Source: JBGSMF01 sp964651475 | GTDB lineage: Bacteria > Chloroflexota > Anaerolineae > Fen-1058 | Assembly: GCA_964651475.1 (NCBI GenBank) | Contig: CAZYXV010000005.1 | Location: 62,001-126,000, forward strand | Direction: 5' to 3' | DNA length: 64,000 nucleotides | Shown here: positions 16,436-25,972 of the stretch, one piece after another | Numbering within the stretch: position 1 is the stretch's first letter | Layout of the letters: every line of letters begins with the position of its first letter | Translations under genes and position numbers: made by a program | The notes under the pieces: generated by a model | Database searches by the model: none | What the model saw: the letters and a program-made list of their open reading frames with translations, nothing else | Told to the model about the DNA's origin: nothing

Positions 16436-18220
16436 ATGAGCATCAATGGTCAACGCATGTCTCAAATGTTTAGTTCGACTTTGCGCCAGCCGCCCTCGGA
16501 GGCCGAGGTCGCTTCATACCAGTTCTTGCTGCGCGCCGGGTTCATCCGGCAACTGGCCGCCGGCATTTTTACGTACCTGCCGCTGGCGTGGCGATCGCTC
16601 CGCAAAATCGAGGATATTTTGCGCCAAGAGATTGACGCCATCGGCGGGCAAGAATTGAAAATGCCCGTGGTGCATCCGGCGGCTCTGTGGCAAGAGACCG
16701 GCCGCTGGCACGCCATCGGGCCCGAACTGGCACGCCTGCAAGACCGGCAAGGGCGCGATATGGCGCTGGCGATGACGCACGAGGAAGTGGTGACTGACCT
16801 GGCCCGCCGGGACATTCACTCCTACAAGCAACTTCCCCAACTGATTTATCATATCCAGACCAAATTCCGCGACGACCCGCGCCCGCGCGCCGGGCTGGTG
16901 CGCGTCCGCGAGTTTGACATGCTCGATAGTTACAGCCTCGACCGGGATGAGGCCGGGCTGGACTGCCAGTACCGCGCGCACTATCGGGCTTACTTTAACA
17001 TCTTTGATCGCTGCGCGCTGCCCGTCATCGCCGTCGGTTCCGACGTGGGGATGATGGGCGGCCAGATGGCTCACGAATACATGTACCTCACGCCCATCGG
17101 CGAGGACACGCTGATCTTGTGCGATCGGTGCGGCTATTCGGCCAATCAGCAGGTGGCGCGCTTTATCAAGCCGCCCGCGCCGCGCCAGGATGCGCGCCCC
17201 GTAGAAAAAATCGCCACCCCCAATACCAAAACGATTGACGCGCTGGCGGCGCTGCTGAATATTCCGCCCGCGCAGACGGCCAAAGCCATCTTTATCGTCG
17301 CCACCCTCTCCGAGGGTGGGCGTGACGTGGAACGGTTTGTCTTTGTCGTCGTGCGCGGGGACATGGTGTTGAACGAAACCAAGCTGGCCAATGCGCTCCA
17401 CGCCCGCGAGCTTAGACCGGCGACGGAAGCGGAGATTCGCGCCATCGGCGCAGAGCCGGGCTATGGTTCGCCGGTAGGTGTGCGCGGCGCGCTGATTGTG
17501 GCCGATGACGCAGTGGCCTCCTCGCCCAACCTGGTGGCCGGCGCCAACGAGCCAGGCTTTCACTTGCTCAATGTCAACCTGGGGCGCGACTATGTGCCTG
17601 ACATTGTAGCGGACATTGCTTCCGCCCGCGCTGGCGACGGCTGCCCGGAATGTGGCGCGCCGCTGCGCGCCAGCCGGGGAGTAGAAGTCGGCAACATTTT
17701 CAAACTCGGCACGCGCTATAGCGCCGCGATGGGCGCGACGTTTCTGGATGAGGACGGGCAAACCAGGCCGGTCGTTATGGGTTCGTATGGCATTGGTGCG
17801 GGGCGCTTGCTGGCCTGCGTGGCCGAGGAGCATCACGACGACAAGGGGCTGACGTGGCCCGTCACGGTTGCGCCGTATCACGTGGCGTTGGTATGGCTGC
17901 CGGGCAACTCGGACGAAACACACGCCGCAGCCGAGCGCATCTACGAGGCGCTGCAGGCCAGCGATTTCCAGGTATTATTCGACGACCGGCGCGTGACGCC
18001 GGGGGTCAAATTCGCAGACGCCGATTTGATTGGCTTGCCGCTGCGCGTGACCGTGAGCGAACGTTCGCTGGCCCGCGGCGGCGTGGAGATCAAGCGGCGT
18101 GACCGCGCCGAGACGAGACTGGTGGCCGAAAGTGAATTAGTGGATGCCCTTCGCGCCGAACTGGAAGGCATGCACAAGAGCATCGCGGAGCGCCGTTCCC
18201 TGGCGCGCGATTTGCCATAA
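16436..18220 (+). CDS. proS: prolyl-tRNA synthetase, bacterial type with editing domain
   Basis: Charges tRNA-Pro with proline in the cytoplasm. The 594 residues match the long bacterial form: class II core with motif 1 around GIFTYLPLAWRSLRKIEDI, motif 2 in QTKFRDDPRPRAGLVRVREF, the inserted editing (YbaK-like) domain about residues 225-395, motif 3 in GSYGIGAGRLLACVAEE, and the C-terminal anticodon-binding domain (about 490-575, VTPGVKFADADLIGLPLRVT region). AAGGAG precedes the ATG. It is a single gene under the leader described at 16175-16367, so expression should rise when charged tRNA-Pro falls. Confidence 0.97.
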   Translation: MSINGQRMSQMFSSTLRQPPSEAEVASYQFLLRAGFIRQLAAGIFTYLPLAWRSLRKIEDILRQEIDAIGGQELKMPVVHPAALWQETGRWHAIGPELARLQDRQGRDMALAMTHEEVVTDLARRDIHSYKQLPQLIYHIQTKFRDDPRPRAGLVRVREFDMLDSYSLDRDEAGLDCQYRAHYRAYFNIFDRCALPVIAVGSDVGMMGGQMAHEYMYLTPIGEDTLILCDRCGYSANQQVARFIKPPAPRQDARPVEKIATPNTKTIDALAALLNIPPAQTAKAIFIVATLSEGGRDVERFVFVVVRGDMVLNETKLANALHARELRPATEAEIRAIGAEPGYGSPVGVRGALIVADDAVASSPNLVAGANEPGFHLLNVNLGRDYVPDIVADIASARAGDGCPECGAPLRASRGVEVGNIFKLGTRYSAAMGATFLDEDGQTRPVVMGSYGIGAGRLLACVAEEHHDDKGLTWPVTVAPYHVALVWLPGNSDETHAAAERIYEALQASDFQVLFDDRRVTPGVKFADADLIGLPLRVTVSERSLARGGVEIKRRDRAETRLVAESELVDALRAELEGMHKSIAERRSLARDLP

Positions 18221-18237
18221 GGCGGGCGCCGCGAAAC

Positions 18238-18918
18238 TTAGCCCTTTTCCGCGCGCCGCTTGATACCCAACAGCATCTTGCGCTCCATAACAAAAGTGAT
18301 AGATTCTGTGATGCGCCACACGGCCGCCATGTCCCGACTATAAGCCAGTCTTTGACGAGTAAAAAGACGTGTGGCGTCCTCACCCCATGGGTCAAGAAAA
18401 AATTGCCAGGTCGCGATGGCATAGCCCTTGGGCATTTCTTCCATATAAACGACGGGCTGCTCCGTTTGGGGGTCGGCGCTGATCAGGACAAGGAAGCGAC
18501 CAGGCTCAACAGCCGCCACGCTAAAACAAGGGTAGCCTTTGGGGCCCATTCGGACGAGGTCGCCAATTCTCAATTCTTGCAGCTCGGGGACGATGCGATC
18601 CACCGTATGGATATTGCAGCCGGCCAGGTTTTCAAGGCCGTCGTAGCTGTACAATCCGCCGCGGCCCTGCCCGATTTGCACCAGCCACTGCCACACACGC
18701 GCCGGCCGCGCGCGGATGACGATGGCCCGGGTATAGCCCATGTGCGGCCTGGGTACCACTTCGTCACCCGGCAAGGGGCGTCGAGCTTCTTCTTCGGTTA
18801 CACCCCAGCGGTTATACCAGGAACGAATTGCGGGCGACGAAAGCAAAACCCCGGCGGCCTGGACCACCCCCACCAGGGTTTCACCTGCACTCGCCAGACG
18901 AGATGTACCACTCGGCAT
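18238..18918 (-). CDS. SRPBCC-fold protein of unknown function
   Basis: A 226-residue soluble protein. The segment GYTRAIVIRARPARVWQWLVQIGQGRGG matches the opening strand and helix of SRPBCC/polyketide-cyclase-like proteins, and the strands after it (IGDLVRMG, FLVLISAD, ATWQFFLDP) fit the beta-grip. I start it at the ATG at 18918, which has AAAGGA upstream, not at the GTG at 18954. Such proteins bind hydrophobic ligands; no catalytic residues can be assigned. Convergent with proS, with only 17 bases between the stops. Confidence 0.75.
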   Translation of the reverse strand: MPSGTSRLASAGETLVGVVQAAGVLLSSPAIRSWYNRWGVTEEEARRPLPGDEVVPRPHMGYTRAIVIRARPARVWQWLVQIGQGRGGLYSYDGLENLAGCNIHTVDRIVPELQELRIGDLVRMGPKGYPCFSVAAVEPGRFLVLISADPQTEQPVVYMEEMPKGYAIATWQFFLDPWGEDATRLFTRQRLAYSRDMAAVWRITESITFVMERKMLLGIKRRAEKG

Positions 18919-18999
18919 TTTTCTTCCTTTCAAGTTTGACTCTCTTTCAGGCACAAAAGAGCGCCAGAACAGTGCGTGTAGAACACGATCTTGGTGAAA

Positions 19000-20097
19000 T
19001 CAGTCAATCACACCCTCGTTTACATAGCGCGTCAGCTCGCCCACACTCAACTGATCAATACCTAGCTTGTCCAGGGTGCGCCCGCGCCGCCAATAGTCGG
19101 TGCGATGGATGAGACACGCCAGGCGAATGATGCTGTCCATGCCGCGCACCGACACACCGTAGCGCTGCCCCAACGCCGCCATGGGCACCAGGCTCATCGG
19201 CACGTCCTCAAAGATGTAGCGATGATTCAGCGTGGCCGGGGCGTTGATGCCGTAATAGCCTGACTGGTTATGAATGGCTTCGTTGAGATCCTCGCCGGTT
19301 GCATCATAAGCCATCTTGAGCCACTCTAGCGCGGTCTGCGCGCGAATGCCAAGCGCGGCCGCCACGGTTACGCGCTCCCGATCCAGCACTTCAAGCACGC
19401 GCGCCACGGAGTGGGTCACGCCGTCAATGTAAAACTGAAAATCCCCGCCGGTAGACTCGATGCGCCCGGCATTGAGAATGGTGAGGGCTGGATGAAAAAT
19501 CGCCCCCATGTTGTCCAGGCCGGTGTGCAAGACGCTCGTGCCGTCAATGTATTGAGGATAAGCCGGGGCGAGCGCTCCCAATACCTGAGGCGTGCGCGTG
19601 GCCGGCAGGGCCGCCAGGGGCACGGCTTCTTTGATGCGAAAGATGCGCGACTGGGCGGGACCTTCGGAGCGGCTGGCATAAAGAAAGGTCTCGGCTTCGG
19701 CGACGGTGACATCCGCGCGGCATTGGTTATCGCGCAGTACCTTGGTAAACTCGATAGCGCCGCAGGTACGGCCAGGATGCAGCACGACGATTTGCCCATC
19801 GCGCACGTGCGGCGCGGCGACCTGGGCGATGCTGGCGTGCGCCGAAGAGGGCACCACCACCATCACCACCTGCGCCTGCTCTAGCGCTTCTTTCATGTCC
19901 GACGTAACGCGCGCCAGCCGCGCAAAGCCGTGCGGGCCGCCCTCGTAACTCTCTACCTCAATCCCGCGCCGCTTTTTAATCGCGGCAATGTTTTCCGGAG
20001 TGCGGTTGTACAGTGTGACGGGAAATCCCATCAAGGCCAGATGCGCGGCCATGGCTTTGCCGCCGTGGCCTGCGCCGATAACCGTGTAATTTGTCAT
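19000..20097 (-). CDS. opine/octopine dehydrogenase-family oxidoreductase
   Basis: A 365-residue NAD(P)-dependent enzyme. The N-terminal Rossmann motif is VIGAGHGGKAMAAHLA (residues 5-20), and the C-terminal half holds the octopine-DH domain with the catalytic His region in HTGLDNMGAIFHPALTILNAGRIE. Family members reductively couple an amino acid to a keto acid, or act on related N-(carboxyalkyl) amines; the substrate here is unknown. It follows the B12-binding protein gene by 12 bases, so both probably serve one pathway of amino-acid conversion. Confidence 0.85.
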   Translation of the reverse strand: MTNYTVIGAGHGGKAMAAHLALMGFPVTLYNRTPENIAAIKKRRGIEVESYEGGPHGFARLARVTSDMKEALEQAQVVMVVVPSSAHASIAQVAAPHVRDGQIVVLHPGRTCGAIEFTKVLRDNQCRADVTVAEAETFLYASRSEGPAQSRIFRIKEAVPLAALPATRTPQVLGALAPAYPQYIDGTSVLHTGLDNMGAIFHPALTILNAGRIESTGGDFQFYIDGVTHSVARVLEVLDRERVTVAAALGIRAQTALEWLKMAYDATGEDLNEAIHNQSGYYGINAPATLNHRYIFEDVPMSLVPMAALGQRYGVSVRGMDSIIRLACLIHRTDYWRRGRTLDKLGIDQLSVGELTRYVNEGVID

Positions 20098-20109
20098 GCT
20101 GATTTCTCC

Positions 20110-21759
20110 TTATGCTTCTCTCGATAGACGGACAGACTCGGTTACAGGCCGGCCTGGCTCGTCCACAGCCAGGCATTTGCCCTCGATGATTCGGGTTCTC
20201 AGTTGGCCCCGGCCGTACGGATTATTTTTCAAGTGAGGCGCGTCCAGTATACCGGATGTCACGGCCCGCGCCAGCGTCGGCGGGTCAACCAACGGGTCGG
20301 GCACATCTATCCCGGCCAAGGGGCGAATTGCATCTAGCGCCGTCTGCGCCTCTGTGATGATTTCGTTTTTGCGCTGCCGCACGGCCGGGTCGGCGATCAT
20401 GTTCGGCTGTCCCCGTATGGCGTTTTCGATGGCGCGGCGGGCCAGCTTGCACGCCTCGATGACGTCATCCGCTGTGGCGGCGTGGTGCGCCTCGGTGTGA
20501 CCAACCACGTGGATAATGTGCGGCCGGAGCGCCATTTGCACGTAGACGCTGGCGGCCAGGTGCGCGCGCGCGGCATCCACATCCAGCGGGTAACTGAGCA
20601 AGCCGGTGCGCGTCTGCCTCCAAATCCGAAAATCTGGGCCGGCCAGCGGCGCAATCATTTCCAGCATGGCCAACATTTTCGCCAGATCCATCGCGTCCGA
20701 AAGCCCAGGCGGGCTGTTGAACATCAATTGTGCAATATAATGGCGGACGCCGAAAGCGCGCGCGTTATAGGCCGCCAGATACGCCGACACGACACACACC
20801 ACGTCGCTGGCGTCGCGCATACCCCAGTGATGCGGTTCGTTCAATTCGACCGGGATGCCGCGCCGCCCATACCACGCCATCACCTGTTGGTGCTCACGGA
20901 TCGAGCCTTCCAAATCCCACGGCCCGCGCCCATCCATCTGGTTGAACCAATAAAGCGGAATAGCGCACCAGGCCATGTTGAGGGTGTCCATATACATCTC
21001 GGCCAGTTGAATGAAATCATCGGTGCCGGAATAAGTGCGCAACAAGGGATAGTTGCCCCGGCGGCTGGCCGCGTACAACGCGCGATAGTCGCCGGCGCTG
21101 CGCACCGGCACGCCGCCCGCGCCCTTGCGGCGCGGATCCTGGCGTTCGGGATGGAAAAAATTTTCCTGCGCGTCCTGGTCAATACCTAATGAAATCACAT
21201 CCAGCACATGCGCCTCGGCGATTTTCTGGACGCCATCAATGGTTGCTTCCATCGTGGGCAAGCCAAAGTGATGGCGGATGATGGGATAAGGCGCTTTCCA
21301 TCTGATGCGTTCAACCGCCGTTTGAGGAAAATCAATCTCGGTTGGCTGCGCGTGTGACTGGCCTTTGAGATAGGCCAGCGCCGCCTCGACCGACTCGCCG
21401 CCTTCAAACACCCGCTCAAAGAACCCGAGCGCGCGGGCGCGCTGCGCCACTGGCGGCGTGCCGCCAAAGGCAAAGCGCACGCCCGCCGCGCGCAGCTCAT
21501 CCGCAGCTTCGGCAAACTGGCCTAACAGCCGCTCGCCCGTTTCAGAGGTTAGACGATACGATACGCCCACCAGCAGCTCGCCGCGCTCGGCCGAGGCGCT
21601 GGCCTGTTCGCGCCGGGCGGCTTCCAACACTTGCTCAATCGAAACTGCCGGGCCAAGAAATACCGTTCGCCATCCCGCCGCTTCAGCCAGCCGCAAAAAA
21701 TTCATCACGCCGGCCACGTGGACACATTCGCCTAACGCGGCGGCAATCACTGTTTTCAT
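20110..21759 (-). CDS. cobalamin-binding mutase-like protein
   Basis: A 549-residue protein with an N-terminal B12-binding fold and a C-terminal barrel resembling glutamate/methylaspartate mutase large subunits. The base-off B12 signature is recognisable: E-C-V-H-V-A-G (His14, Gly17), then GVSYRL and RFAFGG; the usual Asp of DxHxxG is Cys12. Barrel segments such as KAPYPIIRHHFGLPTMEAT and TYSGTDDFIQLAEMYMDT follow. I use the second ATG (21759), six bases after AAGGAG; the ATG at 21765 touches it. A carbon-skeleton or amino mutase role is an inference. Paired with the opine dehydrogenase. Confidence 0.7.
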   Translation of the reverse strand: MKTVIAAALGECVHVAGVMNFLRLAEAAGWRTVFLGPAVSIEQVLEAARREQASASAERGELLVGVSYRLTSETGERLLGQFAEAADELRAAGVRFAFGGTPPVAQRARALGFFERVFEGGESVEAALAYLKGQSHAQPTEIDFPQTAVERIRWKAPYPIIRHHFGLPTMEATIDGVQKIAEAHVLDVISLGIDQDAQENFFHPERQDPRRKGAGGVPVRSAGDYRALYAASRRGNYPLLRTYSGTDDFIQLAEMYMDTLNMAWCAIPLYWFNQMDGRGPWDLEGSIREHQQVMAWYGRRGIPVELNEPHHWGMRDASDVVCVVSAYLAAYNARAFGVRHYIAQLMFNSPPGLSDAMDLAKMLAMLEMIAPLAGPDFRIWRQTRTGLLSYPLDVDAARAHLAASVYVQMALRPHIIHVVGHTEAHHAATADDVIEACKLARRAIENAIRGQPNMIADPAVRQRKNEIITEAQTALDAIRPLAGIDVPDPLVDPPTLARAVTSGILDAPHLKNNPYGRGQLRTRIIEGKCLAVDEPGRPVTESVRLSREA

Positions 21760-21858
21760 ATGCATCTCCTTTTTGGGGATTGAAAATTAGAGTTTGGATG
21801 TTAGAGGAATGCCTGTTGGCGCGGGCGCCTTTTAAAATTCCAATCTCCAACCTCAAAA

Positions 21859-23631
21859 TCAAAGCGGCCAGAGCAGCGGCGTCAGGACAATGGCCAGCAG
21901 ATACACCATCACCGTCAGCAGCCCGCCTACCTTGAGAAAATCCGTAAAGCGGTAGCGCCCCGGCCCATACACCATCAGGCAGGCAGGCTCCAGTGGCGTG
22001 AGATACGAAGTGCTGGCCGCAATCGCAATCATCATCGCAAACGTGCGTGGATTCAACCCCAGCCGCGCCGCTGTTTGCAGCGCCACTGGAATTACTACTG
22101 CCGCCGCCGCCTGGTTCGACATCGGCTGCGTCAGCAGCACCGTCAACGCGAAAAAGCCCGTCAGCAGCCAGAGCGGATGCCACGTCCCCACCAGCGCCGC
22201 CAGGCGTTCGGCCAGAAACTCGGCCGTGCCGGTGGACTGCATTGCCACGCCCAATCCCAGCATGCTGCCAATCAAAACCAGCACCTTCCAATCTACCTGG
22301 CGGTAGGCATCCTCGGGCGTAATGCAGCGCGTCACAAACACCAGCAACGCCCCCAGCAGCATGGCCGCCGGCAGGGGAACCATCTTTAAACTCCCCAACA
22401 GCAGCGCCCCCGCAAAAATCCCCATCACCGTCCATGCCTGCCGGCGATTGAAGCGTTGCGCCTCCACCGCCCCTAGCACATCGAAAGCATTTTCGGCTTG
22501 CAGCGCTGCGACCTGCTTTTGATTGCCCTGCACCAGCAGCACGTCTCCCATCTGCAAGCGCGTGTCGGCAATCTTGGAGCAGATCACGCCGGTGCGGCGA
22601 TTGATGGCCAATACCTGAATCTGATGCCGCTCACGCATCTGCAAATCCTTGGGCGTGTGGCCAATGAACGGCGAGCGCGGCAGCAGTACCACCTCGGCCA
22701 GGTGCAGCCCATCGCTTTGCAAATCCGCGTCCGAAAATTGGGCGTCGGCCTGGATATCTATACCCGCAACATCCTTGATTTTCAGGATCGCCTCCGATGA
22801 CCCCTCGACCAGCAACGCGTCTCCCGCTTGCAATGTGACGGCTTGTAGATTGGGTTGGTGTTGCCCTTCCCGCATAATCGCCAGCACCGTCAGGTCGAAA
22901 TTTCGGCCCAGGTTTGACTGCGCCAGCGTGCGGCCGACCAGCGCCGAGCCGGGCGCAATCCACAGTTCGGCCAGGTAGGGGCGCAGGCCGAACGTTTCGG
23001 TCAGGGTTTGTGGAGCGGGACGTTCGGGAATCAGGCGCTGCCCGATGAACAGCATGTACAGCAAGCCCACCAGCAGCACCGGCGCACCCACCGGCGTCAA
23101 CTCAAACATTCCGATTGGCGCGAGGCCCGCCTGCGTCATCAACCCGCTCACGACCACATTCGTCGAAGTGCTCACCAGCGTCACCGAGCTGGCTAAAATA
23201 GCCGCGAATGCCATCGGCATCAGCAGGCGCGACGTGCTCAATCCAGCGCGCTGGCTCAGCCCCAAAATCACCGGCAAAAAGAACGCCGCCGCCGCCGTGT
23301 TATTGATAAACGCGCTCAACACTCCCACCGCCAGCATGGTGGCAGGCAATAAACTCGCGGGGTGCTTGCTGGTGAACTGGAGCAAAGTGCGGCTCACCAC
23401 CTCCACCACTCCCGCGCGCATCAGCGCCGCCGTCATAATCAGCAGCCCCATCAACAGCATGACCGTATCGCTGCCGAACCCCGCAAACGCCTGATCCGGC
23501 GGCACAAGCCCTAACACGATCAGCGCCAGCAGCACCCCCAGCGCCGTCACATCGGGCGGAAACCACTCGAACGAAAACAACAGCAGCGCAATCGCCAGGA
23601 TAATCAACAGCAGCAAGATGGACAATGTCAC
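21859..23631 (-). CDS. SLC13/DASS-type permease with two RCK_C domains
   Basis: A 590-residue membrane protein with about five hydrophobic segments, then two TrkA-C (RCK_C) regulatory domains (about residues 210-295 and 305-385; LQAGDALLVEGS, LQMGDVLLVQGN), then another block of membrane segments. INNTAAAAFFLPVIL and QPMSNQAAAAVVIPVAL are the paired re-entrant SNT/NNT motifs of the divalent-anion:Na+ symporter fold. Such proteins carry dicarboxylates, sulfate or related anions; the RCK_C domains suggest ligand gating. Its start overlaps the MscS stop by 4 bases. Confidence 0.88.
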   Translation of the reverse strand: MTLSILLLLIILAIALLLFSFEWFPPDVTALGVLLALIVLGLVPPDQAFAGFGSDTVMLLMGLLIMTAALMRAGVVEVVSRTLLQFTSKHPASLLPATMLAVGVLSAFINNTAAAAFFLPVILGLSQRAGLSTSRLLMPMAFAAILASSVTLVSTSTNVVVSGLMTQAGLAPIGMFELTPVGAPVLLVGLLYMLFIGQRLIPERPAPQTLTETFGLRPYLAELWIAPGSALVGRTLAQSNLGRNFDLTVLAIMREGQHQPNLQAVTLQAGDALLVEGSSEAILKIKDVAGIDIQADAQFSDADLQSDGLHLAEVVLLPRSPFIGHTPKDLQMRERHQIQVLAINRRTGVICSKIADTRLQMGDVLLVQGNQKQVAALQAENAFDVLGAVEAQRFNRRQAWTVMGIFAGALLLGSLKMVPLPAAMLLGALLVFVTRCITPEDAYRQVDWKVLVLIGSMLGLGVAMQSTGTAEFLAERLAALVGTWHPLWLLTGFFALTVLLTQPMSNQAAAAVVIPVALQTAARLGLNPRTFAMMIAIAASTSYLTPLEPACLMVYGPGRYRFTDFLKVGGLLTVMVYLLAIVLTPLLWPL

Positions 23632-24446
23632 AGCTGCGCCCCCTGATTTTGCGCCAGAACCGCGAGCGTGGGAAAGGGTATCTCGATTCCGGCCTGGTCA
23701 AACGCGGCCTTGATAGCCTTGATGGCCGCATCCTGCGCGTCAAGATAACCTGTCTGGCTCAGGTCAATCCAAAAGTAGACGGCCAGGTCAATGGACGATT
23801 CGCCAAACGCCTGAAACACGGCTTGCGGGGCCGGGTCGTCAGTGACGAGGCCGGGCAGTCCCTCCAGCGCGGCCAGCGCGGTCTGCGTCGCCAGGTTGAG
23901 ATCGGAATCATACGCCACGCCCAGTGGTAGCTCGATGCGGCGGCGCGGCGTCCGCGTCAAGTTCTTGATGACGGCCATGTACACGTCGGCGTTGGGAATC
24001 AGCACTAGCAGCCCGTCAACCGTGCGCAGCGACGTGGCGCGCAAACTGACGTGCGTCACCGTGCCGGTATAGCCTTCCACCTCGATCACGTCGCCCAGGT
24101 CGAACGGCTGCTGCAACAAGAGCAGCACGCCCGCGATGAAATTTTTAGACACGTCTTGCAGGGCAAAGCCGATGGCAAAGCCGACGATGCCCAGCCCGGC
24201 CAAAAACGCCGTCAGGTCAAAAGCGATTTGTTCCAGCGCCAGGACAGCTCCCAGCCCGATGATAGACCAGCGCGTCAGGCGCGCCAGCAGCAGGCTGATT
24301 TCGGGATCGGTTTGGCGCGCGGCCAGGGCGCGCCGCGCGCCGCGTGCTGCCCAGCCCGCAAGGTACCACGCGCCGAAAAACATGGCCAGGGCGGCCAGCA
24401 GCCGGGGCAGCCAGGCAACAACATTTTGAGCCAGATTCTCAACCAC
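23628..24446 (-). CDS. MscS-family mechanosensitive channel
   Basis: A 272-residue small-conductance mechanosensitive channel. Three membrane helices (about residues 15-35, 55-75, 82-110) include the pore helix AGLGIVGFAIGFALQDVSKNFIAG, given here in two parts by the Gly/Ala packing pattern, then the beta domain (VIEVEGYTGTVTHVSLRATS) and C-terminal alpha/beta part. It releases solutes on membrane tension in hypo-osmotic shock. GTG start with GAGGAG eight bases upstream. Coupled by ATGA to the SLC13 gene. Confidence 0.93.
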   Translation of the reverse strand: MVENLAQNVVAWLPRLLAALAMFFGAWYLAGWAARGARRALAARQTDPEISLLLARLTRWSIIGLGAVLALEQIAFDLTAFLAGLGIVGFAIGFALQDVSKNFIAGVLLLLQQPFDLGDVIEVEGYTGTVTHVSLRATSLRTVDGLLVLIPNADVYMAVIKNLTRTPRRRIELPLGVAYDSDLNLATQTALAALEGLPGLVTDDPAPQAVFQAFGESSIDLAVYFWIDLSQTGYLDAQDAAIKAIKAAFDQAGIEIPFPTLAVLAQNQGAQL

Positions 24447-24460
24447 GCAAACATCTCCTC

Positions 24461-24492
24461 ACCGACCAGAAAGCTTGGCTTTCCGGTCGGTC
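24461..24492. repeat. hairpin upstream of the MscS gene
   Basis: ACCGACCAGAAAGC and GCTTTCCGGTCGGT flank a four-base loop, with one mismatch in the stem. It fills the 48-base gap between the CPA1 antiporter stop and the MscS start on the minus strand; no T run on that strand. It could limit read-through between the two genes. Confidence 0.5.
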
Positions 24493-24494
24493 GT

Positions 24495-25964
24495 TTAATC
24501 CTCTGGTCCTGTTTCAACTTGAGTTTGCACTGTCTTAAAAATAGCCTTTTCCGCCAAAACGAGCAGCGTATCCCCGGCATGCACAACGGTTCCGCCATTG
24601 GGCAAGATAAATTCGTCGCCCCGCGCGATGAGCAAGATGAGAATGTCCATCGGCCAGCCTAACTCGACAATGGCCTTGCCAGCGACGGGTGAGCCACATG
24701 GAATATCCAGTTCTTTGAGTTCGCTCTTGAGGCCATTGACAGGTGTGTATTCGAGCGGGTACATGCGCTTGGGCGCGGCGGGAGCATCCAGATGCAGCCA
24801 TTTAGCCGCCAGCGGCACAGACGCACCCTGCAAAAGCGCGGAGGTCAGCACAACGAAAAAAACGACGTTAAAAATATAATCGGCGTGCGCCGCCTGAGCC
24901 TGCAGCGGAAAAGTCGCCAGGATGATGGGCACGGCCCCACGCAAACCTACCCAAGACAAAAAAGTCTTTTCTTGCCATTCCAGCTTGCCCGGCAGTAGGG
25001 TGAGAAAAACACTCAACGGGCGGGCCACGAGCATTAGAAAAATGGCGACCAACAGCCCCGGCCCAATGATCGCCGGCAGGCGCGAAGGAAACACCAGCAA
25101 GCCCAGTGTCAGAAACATTGCAATCTGCATCAGCCACGCCAGCCCATCGTGGAAGCGCAGCAGGCTGCGCTTGTGAATGAAATCGTGCTTACCCATGAGA
25201 ATTCCCGCCAGATAAACGGCCAAAAAGCCGTTGCCGCTGGCCACGGTGGTAAAGCCATAGGTAAACAGCACCAGCGACAGCGTCAGCACAGGGTACAGCC
25301 CCTCGTAACCCAATTTCAGGCGATTGATCAATAGCAAGGCAGTTCTTGCCACCACATAGCCGCACACTATCCCCACCACCGCCTGCAGGCCAAAGAACAT
25401 CACCAGGTTAGCCAGCGGCATAGTTGGCTGGGCCAACAGTTGGATCAGGCCAAGGGTCATAAAGATGGCCATGGGGTCGTTGCTGCCCGATTCCAGTTCC
25501 AGCAGCGGCTTGACATTCCCTTTCAGGCTGAGCCCCTTGGAGCGCAAAATGCCAAAGACCGCCGCCGCATCGGTGGACGAGACGATGGCGCCGACGAGCA
25601 GGCTTTCCAGCCAGGAAAAGCCAAGCAAGACTTTGACAAAAACGCCGGCTGCCAAAGCCGTAATCAACACGCCCAGCGTCGAAAGCGCCAGGCCGTGTTT
25701 CAAAACAGGCTGGATGCTGTGCCAGTCGGTATCCAGCCCGCCGGAAAACAAGATCAAGGCCAGCGCCACAATGCCCACCAACTGGGCCAGGCTGGGATCG
25801 TCGAAATAAATGCCGCCGGGGCCATCTGACCCGGCCAGCATGCCCACTAGCAAGAACAAGACCAGCGTCGGGATACCAAAGCGGTCCGACAGCTTGCTGG
25901 CGAAAATGCTCGCCAGCAGCAGCAGCGAGGCCCCGATGAGAATGGTCTCAGTGGCGAGTATCAA
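24495..25964 (-). CDS. K+/H+ or Na+/H+ antiporter, NhaP2/CvrA type (CPA1)
   Basis: A 489-residue antiporter with about twelve membrane segments and a C-terminal RCK_C domain (about residues 405-480; DIPCGSPVAGKAIVELGWP, VHAGDTLLVLAEK). SSTDAAAVFGILRSKGL and LELESGSNDPMAIFMTLG carry the family's ion-binding Asp residues. It exchanges K+ or Na+ for protons to control cell volume and pH. Start taken at a TTG (25964) with AGGAG six bases upstream; no better start exists near the conserved N-terminus. Confidence 0.92.
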   Translation of the reverse strand: MILATETILIGASLLLLASIFASKLSDRFGIPTLVLFLLVGMLAGSDGPGGIYFDDPSLAQLVGIVALALILFSGGLDTDWHSIQPVLKHGLALSTLGVLITALAAGVFVKVLLGFSWLESLLVGAIVSSTDAAAVFGILRSKGLSLKGNVKPLLELESGSNDPMAIFMTLGLIQLLAQPTMPLANLVMFFGLQAVVGIVCGYVVARTALLLINRLKLGYEGLYPVLTLSLVLFTYGFTTVASGNGFLAVYLAGILMGKHDFIHKRSLLRFHDGLAWLMQIAMFLTLGLLVFPSRLPAIIGPGLLVAIFLMLVARPLSVFLTLLPGKLEWQEKTFLSWVGLRGAVPIILATFPLQAQAAHADYIFNVVFFVVLTSALLQGASVPLAAKWLHLDAPAAPKRMYPLEYTPVNGLKSELKELDIPCGSPVAGKAIVELGWPMDILILLIARGDEFILPNGGTVVHAGDTLLVLAEKAIFKTVQTQVETGPED

Positions 25965-25972
25965 TCAAGCTC

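Noticed and set aside
16514..17923. Minus-strand frame of 469 codons opposite proS
   Set aside because: proS on the plus strand is unmistakable; the opposite frame is a GC-rich shadow.
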